Shown here: piece by piece, positions 54,062 to 62,275 of the stretch
Layout of the letters: each line of letters opens with the position of its first letter
Numbering within the stretch: position 1 is the stretch's first letter
NCBI GenBank assembly: GCA_947625205.1
Contig: CANQNN010000003.1
Location: 46,674-110,673 of the forward strand
DNA length: 64,000 bases
Direction of reading: 5' to 3'
Source: an uncultured Lachnospiraceae bacterium
GTDB lineage: Bacteria; Bacillota; Clostridia; Lachnospirales; Lachnospiraceae
Position numbers and translations under genes: made by a program
Notes under the pieces: model-generated
What the model was told of the DNA's origin: nothing
What the model saw: only the letters and a program-made list of their open reading frames with translations
Databases searched by the model: none

Positions 54062-55174
54062 TTATGGAAATGCCTGTCTGAAAATTTTGTTATAATCATA
54101 TGTCTCATAAAAAGAACTTATTCTATCCAAATATTCCCTATAGTTGTCCGCTGTAATTCGATACTTTCCCCCGGCGATCCATTTCAACATCTGCGAATTG
54201 ATATCTTCACTGTAATGTGCAATATCCCTGTAATGATCCAAATCACATATCAGCTCAAAATTGTCGCAAAACGAATACAGTTCTATATTCTCACAGGACA
54301 GCAGAAGCTCTATGACCTCTTCCTGCTCCTGTATCGCCTTCTGCAGCCTGCCGTTTTGCTTCAGGCTGTCCCAATAGCATATACTATACGGCGTCATGAA
54401 GTAGATAAAACGGGTATTAGGATATTCTTTTGCCAGCGTTGTCACATTCTGCTCTATGTTTTCCCTGATCCTTTTTCTATCCGCATCACTCAGCAGAATA
54501 ATTTCGTCAGTCCTGACCGTTCTTTCATAAGAAGCCAAAACCTCCTCTTTGCCAAATGAAAAGGAATCGTTCCAATTTCCGTAACTGTCAAAGGAAAAAC
54601 GCTCCCGATGCCTAATAGTCGCCATAATGACATTCAACCCACAGCCGCGCAATATTGCTTCTTTATTCAGCAGATAATTCAAATCGTTCAGTCTGTTATC
54701 GTCATCCAAATAATACAGCATTTTATCATATCCATTGTTGTCTGTATCTTTATCCATGTCGATCATACTCAAATCCATACTTCGAAGTACGATTTTCAGA
54801 TCCGGCTGATACATAAACGCCCTACTGCAGATCGTATTTACTTCTTTAAAACTCCCTCCGCTCTGCGGAAGTTTAACGGCCTTGATTCGCCCCCCCCCAC
54901 AAAATAAGTTGTCAAACTCCGAAGTCTTGAAGTTCTCAACCATGGACGAACCCGCTATCACCGCATTAAAATCAAAATTTCTCACAATACCGCTGTTCAT
55001 ATACCCTTCTCCCGAGTCATTCCGCACAATCGTCCCGTATATGAGATCGTTCGCAGGTTCTCTGTAATGAAAAAACGGATCAAGGATAAATACACAGACC
55101 CCACAGATCATCAAGATGACCGCTGTGCTGCCTATCACAAACCCAAGCCATTTACGAGAATCAAAACTTTTCAT
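54062..55174 (-). CDS. Membrane-anchored SGNH-like protein, paralogue A, with G9 tract
   Basis: 370 residues: one N-terminal helix (about 10-32), then an extracytoplasmic domain. AVIAGSSMVENF holds the presumed nucleophile Ser, and DIAHYSEDIN near the C terminus supplies Asp-x-x-His. It is DltD/AlgJ-like in layout. About half identical to the gene at 56679, with a nearly identical central stretch. It follows an MBOAT gene. A run of nine G (54890-54898) encodes three Gly near residue 93, where the paralogue has no such residues; the frame is open. Role: transfer of an acyl group to the glycan. Confidence 0.75.
   Translation of the reverse strand: MKSFDSRKWLGFVIGSTAVILMICGVCVFILDPFFHYREPANDLIYGTIVRNDSGEGYMNSGIVRNFDFNAVIAGSSMVENFKTSEFDNLFCGGGRIKAVKLPQSGGSFKEVNTICSRAFMYQPDLKIVLRSMDLSMIDMDKDTDNNGYDKMLYYLDDDNRLNDLNYLLNKEAILRGCGLNVIMATIRHRERFSFDSYGNWNDSFSFGKEEVLASYERTVRTDEIILLSDADRKRIRENIEQNVTTLAKEYPNTRFIYFMTPYSICYWDSLKQNGRLQKAIQEQEEVIELLLSCENIELYSFCDNFELICDLDHYRDIAHYSEDINSQMLKWIAGGKYRITADNYREYLDRISSFYETYDYNKIFRQAFP
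54890..54898 (-). repeat. G9 tract in SGNH-like paralogue A
   Basis: Nine C on the plus strand, coding three Gly codons after FDNLFC. In frame. The paralogue lacks the tract at this site, so it was gained after duplication. Confidence 0.85.
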
Positions 55175-55188
55175 TTCTTACCTTTCCC

Positions 55189-56625
55189 TTAAAATCCAAA
55201 ATAAATAAACTCCGATCTTCCTGCCAGCGATAAAACAGACCACACCAATAAGACCATTGTACCCAGGCAGTTACAAACCGATGGTTTGAATTGCCGCGTA
55301 CAATATGGCCGGGCATTGAACATACAGACAAATCCAAAAAGCAGAAAAGCCCAGATAGCATAATGCTGCGCAAGCGAAGAATTCAGGACCTCGCTCTCTA
55401 TCAGCGGAAAACGTGTAACTAAAAGTTCTGATACCCGTCCGATGCCCCCGGTAAATATCCTGCTGATAAACTGCCACGCCTGCCGCATACTGTCCGCCCT
55501 GAAAATGATCCATGTCACGTTGACGAACAGAAATGTACATACCCATCGCACCGCCGCGTGCAGCCGTTCCCACTGTCTCCGGAACAGTCTGTTTAATACG
55601 CTGGCCATGCCATGTAACAGTCCCCACACCACAAACGTCCAGTTGGCACCGTGCCAGAATCCGCTGATCAGAAATACAATCAGTACGTTCAGGCATGTCC
55701 GCGCCTTTCCTTTTCTGTTACCGCCTAACGGTATATAAATATTTTTCTGCAGGAATGCAGTCAGGGTCATATGCCATCTCTGCCAAAACTCTACGATACT
55801 GCATGCGCGATACGGCGCATTAAAATTGACCGGCAGTTCAAAATTGAACATTTCCGCCAATCCCAATGCCATATCGCTGTAGCCGCTGAAGTCAAAATAG
55901 ATCTGAAAAGTATAGGATAACATAACGATTATGGCTTCTATGCTGTTCATCTCTGCGACATTGCTAAATCCCCAGTTTACTCCCCTTGAGAAAGTGTCTG
56001 CAATGAGAACCTTCTTGAATAGTCCTACGGCAAAAAGCATCAGTCCTGCCGCCACATGATCGGGATCCGCCTTTCTTCTTACCGGATCTTTCATCTGTTC
56101 CATCAGATTTTTAGATGCGATGGGACCTGCTACCAACTGCGGAAAGAAAGCGACAAATTCAGCATAATCCCAAAAATCCAGCTTCGGCCCCCGCGTTTCT
56201 GTCCTGTATACATCTGCCAAAAAACCAATCTGCTGAAACGTATAAAAACTGATACCTAACGGTAATAGAATCTTTTTTACCATGATACCCGTATGAAAAA
56301 GGGCATTGATGTTATCTACAAAGAAATTTGTATACTTAAAATACAACAGAAGACCCACGTTAAACACAATGCCCAAAGCCAGTATCTTTGCCCTGTGTCT
56401 GTCAAACCGCTCATCTCCCATGCTCTTCGCAATCACATAATTGATGACAATGCTTACACAGATGATCCCCAGGTAATACCAGTTATAATACCCATAGAAA
56501 AAAAGCGAAGCAGCTACCAGAAATATCTGTGCCGGCTTATATTTCCCGATCCGGTTCAGTCCAAAATATCCGCACCACACAAGTGGCAGAAAAATTAACA
56601 CGAAATAATAGGAATTAAATAACAT
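55189..56625 (-). CDS. MBOAT family O-acyltransferase (AlgI-like)
   Basis: 478 residues, about 10-11 membrane segments. MLFNSYYFVLIF start, FQIYFDFSGYSDMALG, IVEFWQRWHMTLTAFLQKN, catalytic His in SGFWHGANWTFVVWGLLHG. ATG at 56625 gives the canonical AlgI-type N terminus; a TTG at 56646 is in frame but unlikely. It lies between two paralogous SGNH-like genes, giving a complete acylation module. Expected to pass acyl groups, probably acetyl, across the membrane to the SGNH proteins. Confidence 0.93.
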   Translation of the reverse strand: MLFNSYYFVLIFLPLVWCGYFGLNRIGKYKPAQIFLVAASLFFYGYYNWYYLGIICVSIVINYVIAKSMGDERFDRHRAKILALGIVFNVGLLLYFKYTNFFVDNINALFHTGIMVKKILLPLGISFYTFQQIGFLADVYRTETRGPKLDFWDYAEFVAFFPQLVAGPIASKNLMEQMKDPVRRKADPDHVAAGLMLFAVGLFKKVLIADTFSRGVNWGFSNVAEMNSIEAIIVMLSYTFQIYFDFSGYSDMALGLAEMFNFELPVNFNAPYRACSIVEFWQRWHMTLTAFLQKNIYIPLGGNRKGKARTCLNVLIVFLISGFWHGANWTFVVWGLLHGMASVLNRLFRRQWERLHAAVRWVCTFLFVNVTWIIFRADSMRQAWQFISRIFTGGIGRVSELLVTRFPLIESEVLNSSLAQHYAIWAFLLFGFVCMFNARPYCTRQFKPSVCNCLGTMVLLVWSVLSLAGRSEFIYFGF

Positions 56626-56678
56626 ACCGCCATGATCCTCCCGCAAATATATTGACCGCCATGTATCCGGCTAATCGG

Positions 56679-57767
56679 TTATGTCCCGAAAAGGCTGTCA
56701 TAATCATAGTTTTCATAGAAAGTGGTTATTCTTTCGATATATGCCTGATAATTATCCCATGTAATTCTGTAATCTCCGGTTGATATCCATTGTAAAATTT
56801 TCTCATTGACCTCTCCGCTATAATGAGTTCCGTCACTTCTATAGTTATCAAGATCACACACCAGTTCAAAATTATCGCAGAATGAATACAATTCTATATT
56901 CTCACAGGACAACAGAAGCTCTATGACCTCCTCCTGCTCCTGTATCTCCTTCTGCAGCCTGCCGCTTTGCTTCAGGCTGTCCCAATAACATATACTATAT
57001 GGCGTCATGAAGTAGATAAAACGGGTATTGGGATATTCTTTTGCCAACGCTGTCACATTCTGCTCTATATTGAGCCTGATCCGCTCTGCATCTTCACTAT
57101 CTAATGCGATAATCTCCCCCCCCCTATTTGGTCTTGTATATCCGGCCAATACAACTTCTTTGCCATATTCCGTGCTGTCGCTCCAATTTGCGTAATCATC
57201 AAAGTTAAAGGCCTCTCTGCTCTTTAACGTTGCCATAATGACATTTAGTCCGCAGCCGCGCAGTAATGTATCTTTATTTAATATATAGTTCAAATCATCG
57301 ATTGGATTATCATTATACAGATAATCCAATGATATGTCATAACCAGCCTCATCTTTGTCATTATCTATCATACTCAGATCCAGACTTCTCAGCAGGATTT
57401 TCATATCCGGATGGCGGTTGAGGGCCTGTCTGCAGATGGCATTTATCTCCGAAAATTGCCCTCCCGAAACTGACAGCTTGACCGAGTGAACGTCAAACAG
57501 CCGGTCAAACTGTGACGTTCTGAAACATTCTGTCATAGATGATCCCGCTATCACCGCATCAAAATCATAATTTCTTATAATACCGCTGGCTACATAACGT
57601 TCCTCGTCCGGATCACTTACAATAATGCCATATATGAGTCCATTGTCAGGTTTCCTATAATGAAAATACGGGTCGAGTACAAAAGCACATACACCACACA
57701 GCAGTAAGATAGTGATCACGCCGCTCAACACGATTCCAATCCATTTCCCGGAATTAAAATTTTTCAT
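56679..57767 (-). CDS. Membrane-anchored SGNH-like protein, paralogue B, with G9 tract
   Basis: 362 residues with the same layout as paralogue A: one N-terminal helix, AVIAGSSMTECF, and DGTHYSGEVN at the C terminus (Asp-x-x-His). ATG at 57767 has AAGGAAG directly upstream; ATG 57836 is too far out. A run of nine G (57116-57124) encodes NRGGE near residue 215 and is in frame. It is first in the transcript from the divergent promoter region at 57.8 kb and precedes the MBOAT gene. Confidence 0.75.
   Translation of the reverse strand: MKNFNSGKWIGIVLSGVITILLLCGVCAFVLDPYFHYRKPDNGLIYGIIVSDPDEERYVASGIIRNYDFDAVIAGSSMTECFRTSQFDRLFDVHSVKLSVSGGQFSEINAICRQALNRHPDMKILLRSLDLSMIDNDKDEAGYDISLDYLYNDNPIDDLNYILNKDTLLRGCGLNVIMATLKSREAFNFDDYANWSDSTEYGKEVVLAGYTRPNRGGEIIALDSEDAERIRLNIEQNVTALAKEYPNTRFIYFMTPYSICYWDSLKQSGRLQKEIQEQEEVIELLLSCENIELYSFCDNFELVCDLDNYRSDGTHYSGEVNEKILQWISTGDYRITWDNYQAYIERITTFYENYDYDSLFGT
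57116..57124 (-). repeat. G9 tract in SGNH-like paralogue B
   Basis: Nine C on the plus strand, coding AGG GGG GGG GAG. In frame. The site aligns with Arg-Thr-Asp in paralogue A, so the tract is at a different place in each copy. Confidence 0.85.
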
Positions 57768-57814
57768 CTTCCTTCTTTCTCCTATAATCAGAGTAACTTC
57801 CTGTTTTCCTTCTC

Positions 57815-57844
57815 TTGCCAAAAAATACATACACATTATATAAT
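57815..57844 (+). promoter_or_regulatory. Sigma70-like promoter of the plus-strand GT4
   Basis: TTGCCA (57815-57820), 18-base spacer, TATAAT (57839-57844), about 60 bases before the GT4 start at 57904. The -10 overlaps that of the opposing promoter because ATTATATAAT is palindromic. Confidence 0.62.
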
Positions 57845-57864
57845 ACGGATATATTCTATTTCAA
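57835..57864 (-). promoter_or_regulatory. Sigma70-like promoter of the SGNH/MBOAT/SGNH unit
   Basis: Minus strand TTGAAA (57859-57864), 18-base spacer, TATAAT (57835-57840), about 70 bases before the start at 57767. It shares bases with the plus-strand promoter, so the two should exclude each other. Confidence 0.6.
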
Positions 57865-57903
57865 CTACATTCGCTGTAATGAATGTCCTTTGTGGGGGAT
57901 GAC

Positions 57904-59106
57904 ATGAAAATTGTTTTCATCAACACTGTTTATAAAACCGGAAGCACTGGCAAAATAACCGCTGCGCTATCTGAGCTTGCCCGTACCGAAGGGTTCGAAG
58001 CTTATGTTGCATACGGCCGCGGTGCTGCTCCTTCCGATCATTACAGCTACAAGATCGGCAATCCCATAGACTTTTTAGCACACGTACTGGTCAATTTCTT
58101 TCAGGGGAAAAGCGGATTCGGTTCAAAGTCCGTCACCAGACGTTTCTTGCGATGGCTGGACGAGATACGACCCGATGTACTTCATCTTCATAACCTGCAC
58201 GGATTCTATATTCACGCAGGCATGTTGTTTGATTATATTAAATCTCATAATATCCCTGTAATATGGACATTGCATGACTGCTGGCCCATGACCGGCCAGT
58301 GCGCCTTCTTCGATTATGCTGACTGTGATAAGTGGCAGTCGGCCTGTCACGATTGCCCTATATATCGCACCGAATATCCGTATTCTCTGTTTAAAGACAA
58401 CAGCCGCCGCAATTATATCGATAAGAAAAACATCTTCTCCGGTGTGCGGGACATGATGATAGTAACGCCCAGCAAGTGGATGGCTGATATCGTGAAACGA
58501 TCCTATCTGAAGGATTACCCTGTTAAAATTATTCACAACGGCGTTGACCTGTCTCTGTTTAAACCCGTTCCTTCGTCCTCTGCACCATGCAGCCGCAAAG
58601 TGATACTTGGAGTAGCCAATGTGTGGGAACGCAGAAAAGGTCTGAAATATTTTCTGGAGCTGGCTGATGTTCTTGATGCCGCATCCTACCATATCGTTTT
58701 AATCGGCGTCAACAGGAAACAGCAGAGATATATTCAGAAAAAATATGCCGGTTCCGTCACCGCTCTTACCAGAACCTCCAATCAGGAAGAATTGGTACAG
58801 TGGTACAATCGCGCTTATGTATATGTCAATCCTACCCTGGAAGACAACTTTCCCACTACCAATCTGGAAGCGCTTGCCTGCGGTACTCCCGTTATCACCT
58901 TTAATACCGGCGGAAGTTCCGAAAGCATCACAGACCAGTGTGGAATCACCGTAGAAAAAGGCAACACGGAACAGTTAAAGAAAGCTATCCTGTCTCTGGA
59001 AAACCGACCAGATATAACTTCCTCTTCCTGCCGGGAACAGGCTTTACTATTTGATAAGGAAACAAAATTCCTAGAATATATAGAGCTTTATCATTCATAT
59101 TGCTGA
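57904..59106 (+). CDS. Family 4 glycosyltransferase
   Basis: 400 residues, GT-B fold. N terminus MKIVFINTVYKTGSTGKI, WTLHDCWPMTGQCAFFDY (WcaC-like acceptor domain), donor domain with GVANVWERRKGL and NPTLEDNFPTTNLEALACG as the EX7E segment. ATG at 57904 follows GGGGGATGAC; the in-frame ATG at 57883 has no site. The single plus-strand gene in this part, its end overlapping the DUF2304 gene by 16 bases tail to tail. Confidence 0.92.
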   Translation: MKIVFINTVYKTGSTGKITAALSELARTEGFEAYVAYGRGAAPSDHYSYKIGNPIDFLAHVLVNFFQGKSGFGSKSVTRRFLRWLDEIRPDVLHLHNLHGFYIHAGMLFDYIKSHNIPVIWTLHDCWPMTGQCAFFDYADCDKWQSACHDCPIYRTEYPYSLFKDNSRRNYIDKKNIFSGVRDMMIVTPSKWMADIVKRSYLKDYPVKIIHNGVDLSLFKPVPSSSAPCSRKVILGVANVWERRKGLKYFLELADVLDAASYHIVLIGVNRKQQRYIQKKYAGSVTALTRTSNQEELVQWYNRAYVYVNPTLEDNFPTTNLEALACGTPVITFNTGGSSESITDQCGITVEKGNTEQLKKAILSLENRPDITSSSCREQALLFDKETKFLEYIELYHSYC

Positions 59107-59504
59107 TCTTGCCGCAATTCCTGCACCGATGATCCATCACGGCAGCCGTCATGTAAATTTTCCAGCTCCCTAACCCTTTTCTCCATCATACTGATCTCCT
59201 GGATCAATATTCTTATTTTTGCCTGCTGTCTCGAAGCAATAGAAGTAAGCGACATCAGTATCACGATGACAAAAGCTATACAGAGAACATACAGTCCGTT
59301 CATACTGCTCTCGATCCCCAGCAGCTTCACAAACCACACCAGAGTCTGCGGGAAGAAGATCATAACTGCCATAATGATCCCTGCAAGAAGCCACAGGAGT
59401 GTGTATTTTAGCTCCAGATATTTCTTCTTAAGGTAATATAGGATCAGTACAAAATAGCAAATCACTGCTATCGACAGGGTAATCTGCAATATATGCGGAA
59501 TCAT
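59091..59504 (-). CDS. DUF2304 membrane protein
   Basis: 137 residues with three membrane helices and a C-terminal coiled coil (about 98-120, ISMMEKRVRELE). The LKYTLLWLLAGI motif is typical of DUF2304. These small proteins regularly sit next to DPM1-type GT2 genes, as here (two-base gap), and probably form a complex with them at the membrane. No enzyme motif. GGAGG before ATG. Confidence 0.9.
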   Translation of the reverse strand: MIPHILQITLSIAVICYFVLILYYLKKKYLELKYTLLWLLAGIIMAVMIFFPQTLVWFVKLLGIESSMNGLYVLCIAFVIVILMSLTSIASRQQAKIRILIQEISMMEKRVRELENLHDGCRDGSSVQELRQDQQYE

Positions 59505-59506
59505 CG

Positions 59507-60220
59507 CTACCTCCTAACGCCGAAGCTGAGTCTTCTGATCAGCATCGCCAAAGTTACTTTGATCATATAATACACGGACCGTCCAATTGTAATAGAGCTT
59601 GTACCGCCCGCCCGTTCATGCATTACCACCGGATATTCTGTAATACGGCCACCATATATCGCCGCTATGATCATTGCCTCCGGCTCCGGATAATCTGCCG
59701 GATAATCTTCCGAGAATATGCGTATAAATCTTCTATTTACCAGGCGGTATCCACTGGTGATATCCCCAACTCTCACTCCTGTAAGAAGCAGTCCCAAGGC
59801 GCTTAACATCTTTATCCCCAGGCGTCTTAAACGGGAAGATTGAAAGCCCTCTTTCTGCACAAATCTGGAACCGATCACCACATCCGCTTCACCGTTCTCG
59901 ATAAGCCGCACCATTTCTGCCAGATAGCCAACGTCATGCTGTCCGTCACCGTCTATCTGTACAGCCATGTCATAATCATTGTCTCTCGCATAACAATAAC
60001 CGGTCTGTACCGCGCCCCCGATCCCCATATTGATTGGAAGATTTAGAACCGAATACCCCTTTTCAATGCATATCTTTTCAGTATCGTCCGTTGACCCGTC
60101 GTTCACGACAACATAATCGTATTGCGGATAGTTCTGGATAATATTATCCACAACCTTTTCAATGTTCTCCGCTTCGTTATATGCCGGTATTATTATCAGG
60201 CACTTTTCCCCTGTGTTCAT
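59507..60220 (-). CDS. DPM1-like family 2 glycosyltransferase
   Basis: 237 residues. LIIIPAYNEAENI, VVVNDGSTDDT, and VQIDGDGQHD as the metal site; GDITSGYRLVNRR is typical of polyprenyl-phosphate mannose/glucose synthases. No long C-terminal helices, which fits the separate DUF2304 partner. Start ATG 60220 overlaps the stop of the preceding gene (TAATG), a coupled start; TTG 60232 is the alternative. Expected product: a lipid-phosphate sugar for a GT-C protein such as that at 62276. Confidence 0.9.
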   Translation of the reverse strand: MNTGEKCLIIIPAYNEAENIEKVVDNIIQNYPQYDYVVVNDGSTDDTEKICIEKGYSVLNLPINMGIGGAVQTGYCYARDNDYDMAVQIDGDGQHDVGYLAEMVRLIENGEADVVIGSRFVQKEGFQSSRLRRLGIKMLSALGLLLTGVRVGDITSGYRLVNRRFIRIFSEDYPADYPEPEAMIIAAIYGGRITEYPVVMHERAGGTSSITIGRSVYYMIKVTLAMLIRRLSFGVRR

Positions 60221-61254
60221 TATATCGGACAATTCTCCCTTCTATGATAATTAACGCCCCTGTTCAGTATGACCAGATCGGAATATTCCTGTCCGCAGCT
60301 TTTCTTCTGGATCCTGGCGCTATAGCTTACCTGGGACATTCCCGCCACCAGGCCCTTGCACGCCGCCAGCGTCAGCATATCGCGCAGCACCTCATAACCA
60401 AGCATATAATGATGGTTCTCTCTGCCGGACTTACTCTTCATCACGGTCTCGCTCTCATCGCTCCGCACGACATCCTTATAATACGCCAGTTTATCTCCCA
60501 GATCATCCTGAAACAGCCGCAGCGCGCCGGCATCGTCCGTTGCCAGAAAGACTCTGCCGTATCCGGCATTCCGGTCATTCAGCAGTCTAAGCGCCTCTTT
60601 GAGATATTCTTCAGCTTCGATACAGACCGGATGCCCGTTATAATTTTTTTTAAAGTCAGTCCCCCTGATGTGAACGCCAAGAACAGGCTCGTCCTGTATG
60701 ATCTGCTTAAGGCTTTCCTCTATCATCGGCGCTACGGTCTTATTGAGTCGAATGTACTTTCTGCTGATCTCGCCAAGCGCTGTGATATACGCTTCTGTCA
60801 TGCCGTATCCACCGGAAACCGTACCTGCGTTCAGGCGTCCGGCCAATGCCGCATTTTCTTTACGGCTGCGCAGAACGCTTTTATACTTCCCGAGTTCTTC
60901 TGCGCTGATCCCGCAGGGCTGCTCAAAATAATACTCAAACGGGTTCTCAGTACCGTTGACAGGATGATCTTCCCTGTAGCTGTATTGATCGCCATATTCC
61001 ACCACAGGCTTCATGCCGTAATAGTCCGCATAATACAGAAGGCTAAGCAGGCGGTTATGATCTGCAAAGAATCCCGAATAAGACGGTTCCATCTTAATAT
61101 GGTAAATACATCCGGATACCTCGTTTCCTCCAAATTCCTCCATATTCACAAGAGAATAGTCTCCGGATACATCCATGACGTTTTTGACAAACCGCGAGTC
61201 ATTTCTCTTACGGAAACAATATTTAAGAAAAGCGATCTGCTCTTTTCTGTTCAA
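60220..61254 (-). CDS. Fucosyltransferase-like glycosyltransferase (O-FucT/NodZ type)
   Basis: 344 residues. VLGVHIRGTDFKKNY carries the His-x-Arg-Gly signature used for GDP-fucose binding, followed by NGHPV and VFLATDD. The C-terminal GLVAGMSQVSYSARI corresponds to the Ser-rich donor-site motif. Start is TTG at 61254 with GGAGGT six bases upstream; no suitable ATG exists. It follows the GT11 gene by two bases. Related in layout to the broken gene at 39708-40829. The acceptor is unknown and fucose as donor is inferred. Confidence 0.8.
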   Translation of the reverse strand: MNRKEQIAFLKYCFRKRNDSRFVKNVMDVSGDYSLVNMEEFGGNEVSGCIYHIKMEPSYSGFFADHNRLLSLLYYADYYGMKPVVEYGDQYSYREDHPVNGTENPFEYYFEQPCGISAEELGKYKSVLRSRKENAALAGRLNAGTVSGGYGMTEAYITALGEISRKYIRLNKTVAPMIEESLKQIIQDEPVLGVHIRGTDFKKNYNGHPVCIEAEEYLKEALRLLNDRNAGYGRVFLATDDAGALRLFQDDLGDKLAYYKDVVRSDESETVMKSKSGRENHHYMLGYEVLRDMLTLAACKGLVAGMSQVSYSARIQKKSCGQEYSDLVILNRGVNYHRRENCPI

Positions 61255-61256
61255 AT

Positions 61257-62219
61257 CTATACCTCCAACAGTTCCCAAGCTTCCGGCGCCGACAGAGGGT
61301 AATCCCTGTCCGGTTTCCTGACAGAACAGGAGGGACCGACTACAACAGCGTTCTTCTTACCGTCAAGCCATGCCGCCCACCAGGAGAACGTGCTGTTTGA
61401 AATGATGTGGTGTGCACACATGCTCATCAGCTCCATATCGATCGCCGCTTCCCGGGCCGTGTGGCGGATGATCTCCTTATTGCCGATACTGTGAAACGTC
61501 TCCTCCACATATTCAGGGTCATCCGTAAAAAAGAAATAGCGCACTTCGTCCGCATTTAAGCCGCGCTTTTCCAATTCCCGGCGCAGTCTGCGCATCGCCT
61601 TCCCGTAATATTCCGGCCCGCAGGCATCAAATTTACTGCCGGTAAAATCGCCCCTGCGCACATGAACACTGACCGAACAGCTTTCTCTGATCTGTTTCAT
61701 CCATATGTGGTCCTGCGCCGTATATCTGCTTTCGTTATGAAAGATAAAGGCTTCCCTGATATCATCGTCAATGTCTTCCCAATACGAAATATTCTGCCAT
61801 AATCCGTCCAAATACCAATCTTTCTCCGCTTCCAGCATCCACACACCGGGCTCATAAGAGCAGTGATCCTGCTGTCTGTAATAATGCTCTCTGATATAAG
61901 GATCACGGGCCGCTTTTCTCTCTTTATATCTGTGCTGCAGATTATTTCTGACGATATCCTGCAGTCTGCCCGGCAGACAGTAAAACAGCTTCCCCGGGCG
62001 GTAATACGGAGACAGTCTTTTTAACATTTCCTGCGGCGCCACAGACAACCGGATCCCCCAAACCTGTTCGAGTTCATATCCGTTGTGCTCGTTCTGCAGC
62101 AGATAATGGGAGACATCGGCAAGCACCTGCCGTTTGCCGTATCTCTTTTCCAAAGCCATCTGCATGGCGTACTGGAACATCTGATTGCCCAGACCGCCCT
62201 TGTACCTGACGATGATCAT
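61257..62219 (-). CDS. Alpha-1,2-fucosyltransferase family (GT11)
   Basis: 320 residues. GGLGNQMFQYAMQMAL at residues 8-23 and VSVHVRRGDFTG give the two hallmark motifs of GT11; ISNSTFSWWAAWL is the third. The enzyme adds fucose (or a related sugar) in alpha-1,2 linkage. No GDP-fucose synthesis genes are in the window. ATG at 62219 has GAGGAT six bases upstream; ATG 62231 has none. A hexamer repeat lies directly before the start. Confidence 0.92.
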   Translation of the reverse strand: MIIVRYKGGLGNQMFQYAMQMALEKRYGKRQVLADVSHYLLQNEHNGYELEQVWGIRLSVAPQEMLKRLSPYYRPGKLFYCLPGRLQDIVRNNLQHRYKERKAARDPYIREHYYRQQDHCSYEPGVWMLEAEKDWYLDGLWQNISYWEDIDDDIREAFIFHNESRYTAQDHIWMKQIRESCSVSVHVRRGDFTGSKFDACGPEYYGKAMRRLRRELEKRGLNADEVRYFFFTDDPEYVEETFHSIGNKEIIRHTAREAAIDMELMSMCAHHIISNSTFSWWAAWLDGKKNAVVVGPSCSVRKPDRDYPLSAPEAWELLEV

Positions 62220-62223
62220 GCTA

Positions 62224-62259
62224 ATCCTCATTCTTATTCTTATTCTTGTCCTTATTCTT
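62224..62259 (-). repeat. Hexanucleotide tandem repeat before the GT11 gene
   Basis: Six units of six bases, read on the minus strand as AAGAAT, AAGGAC, three AAGAAT, then GAGGAT. The last unit supplies the ribosome binding site of the fucosyltransferase. The array fills most of the 56-base gap after the membrane protein gene. Confidence 0.7.
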
Positions 62260-62275
62260 GTCTGCGTCTATGTTA

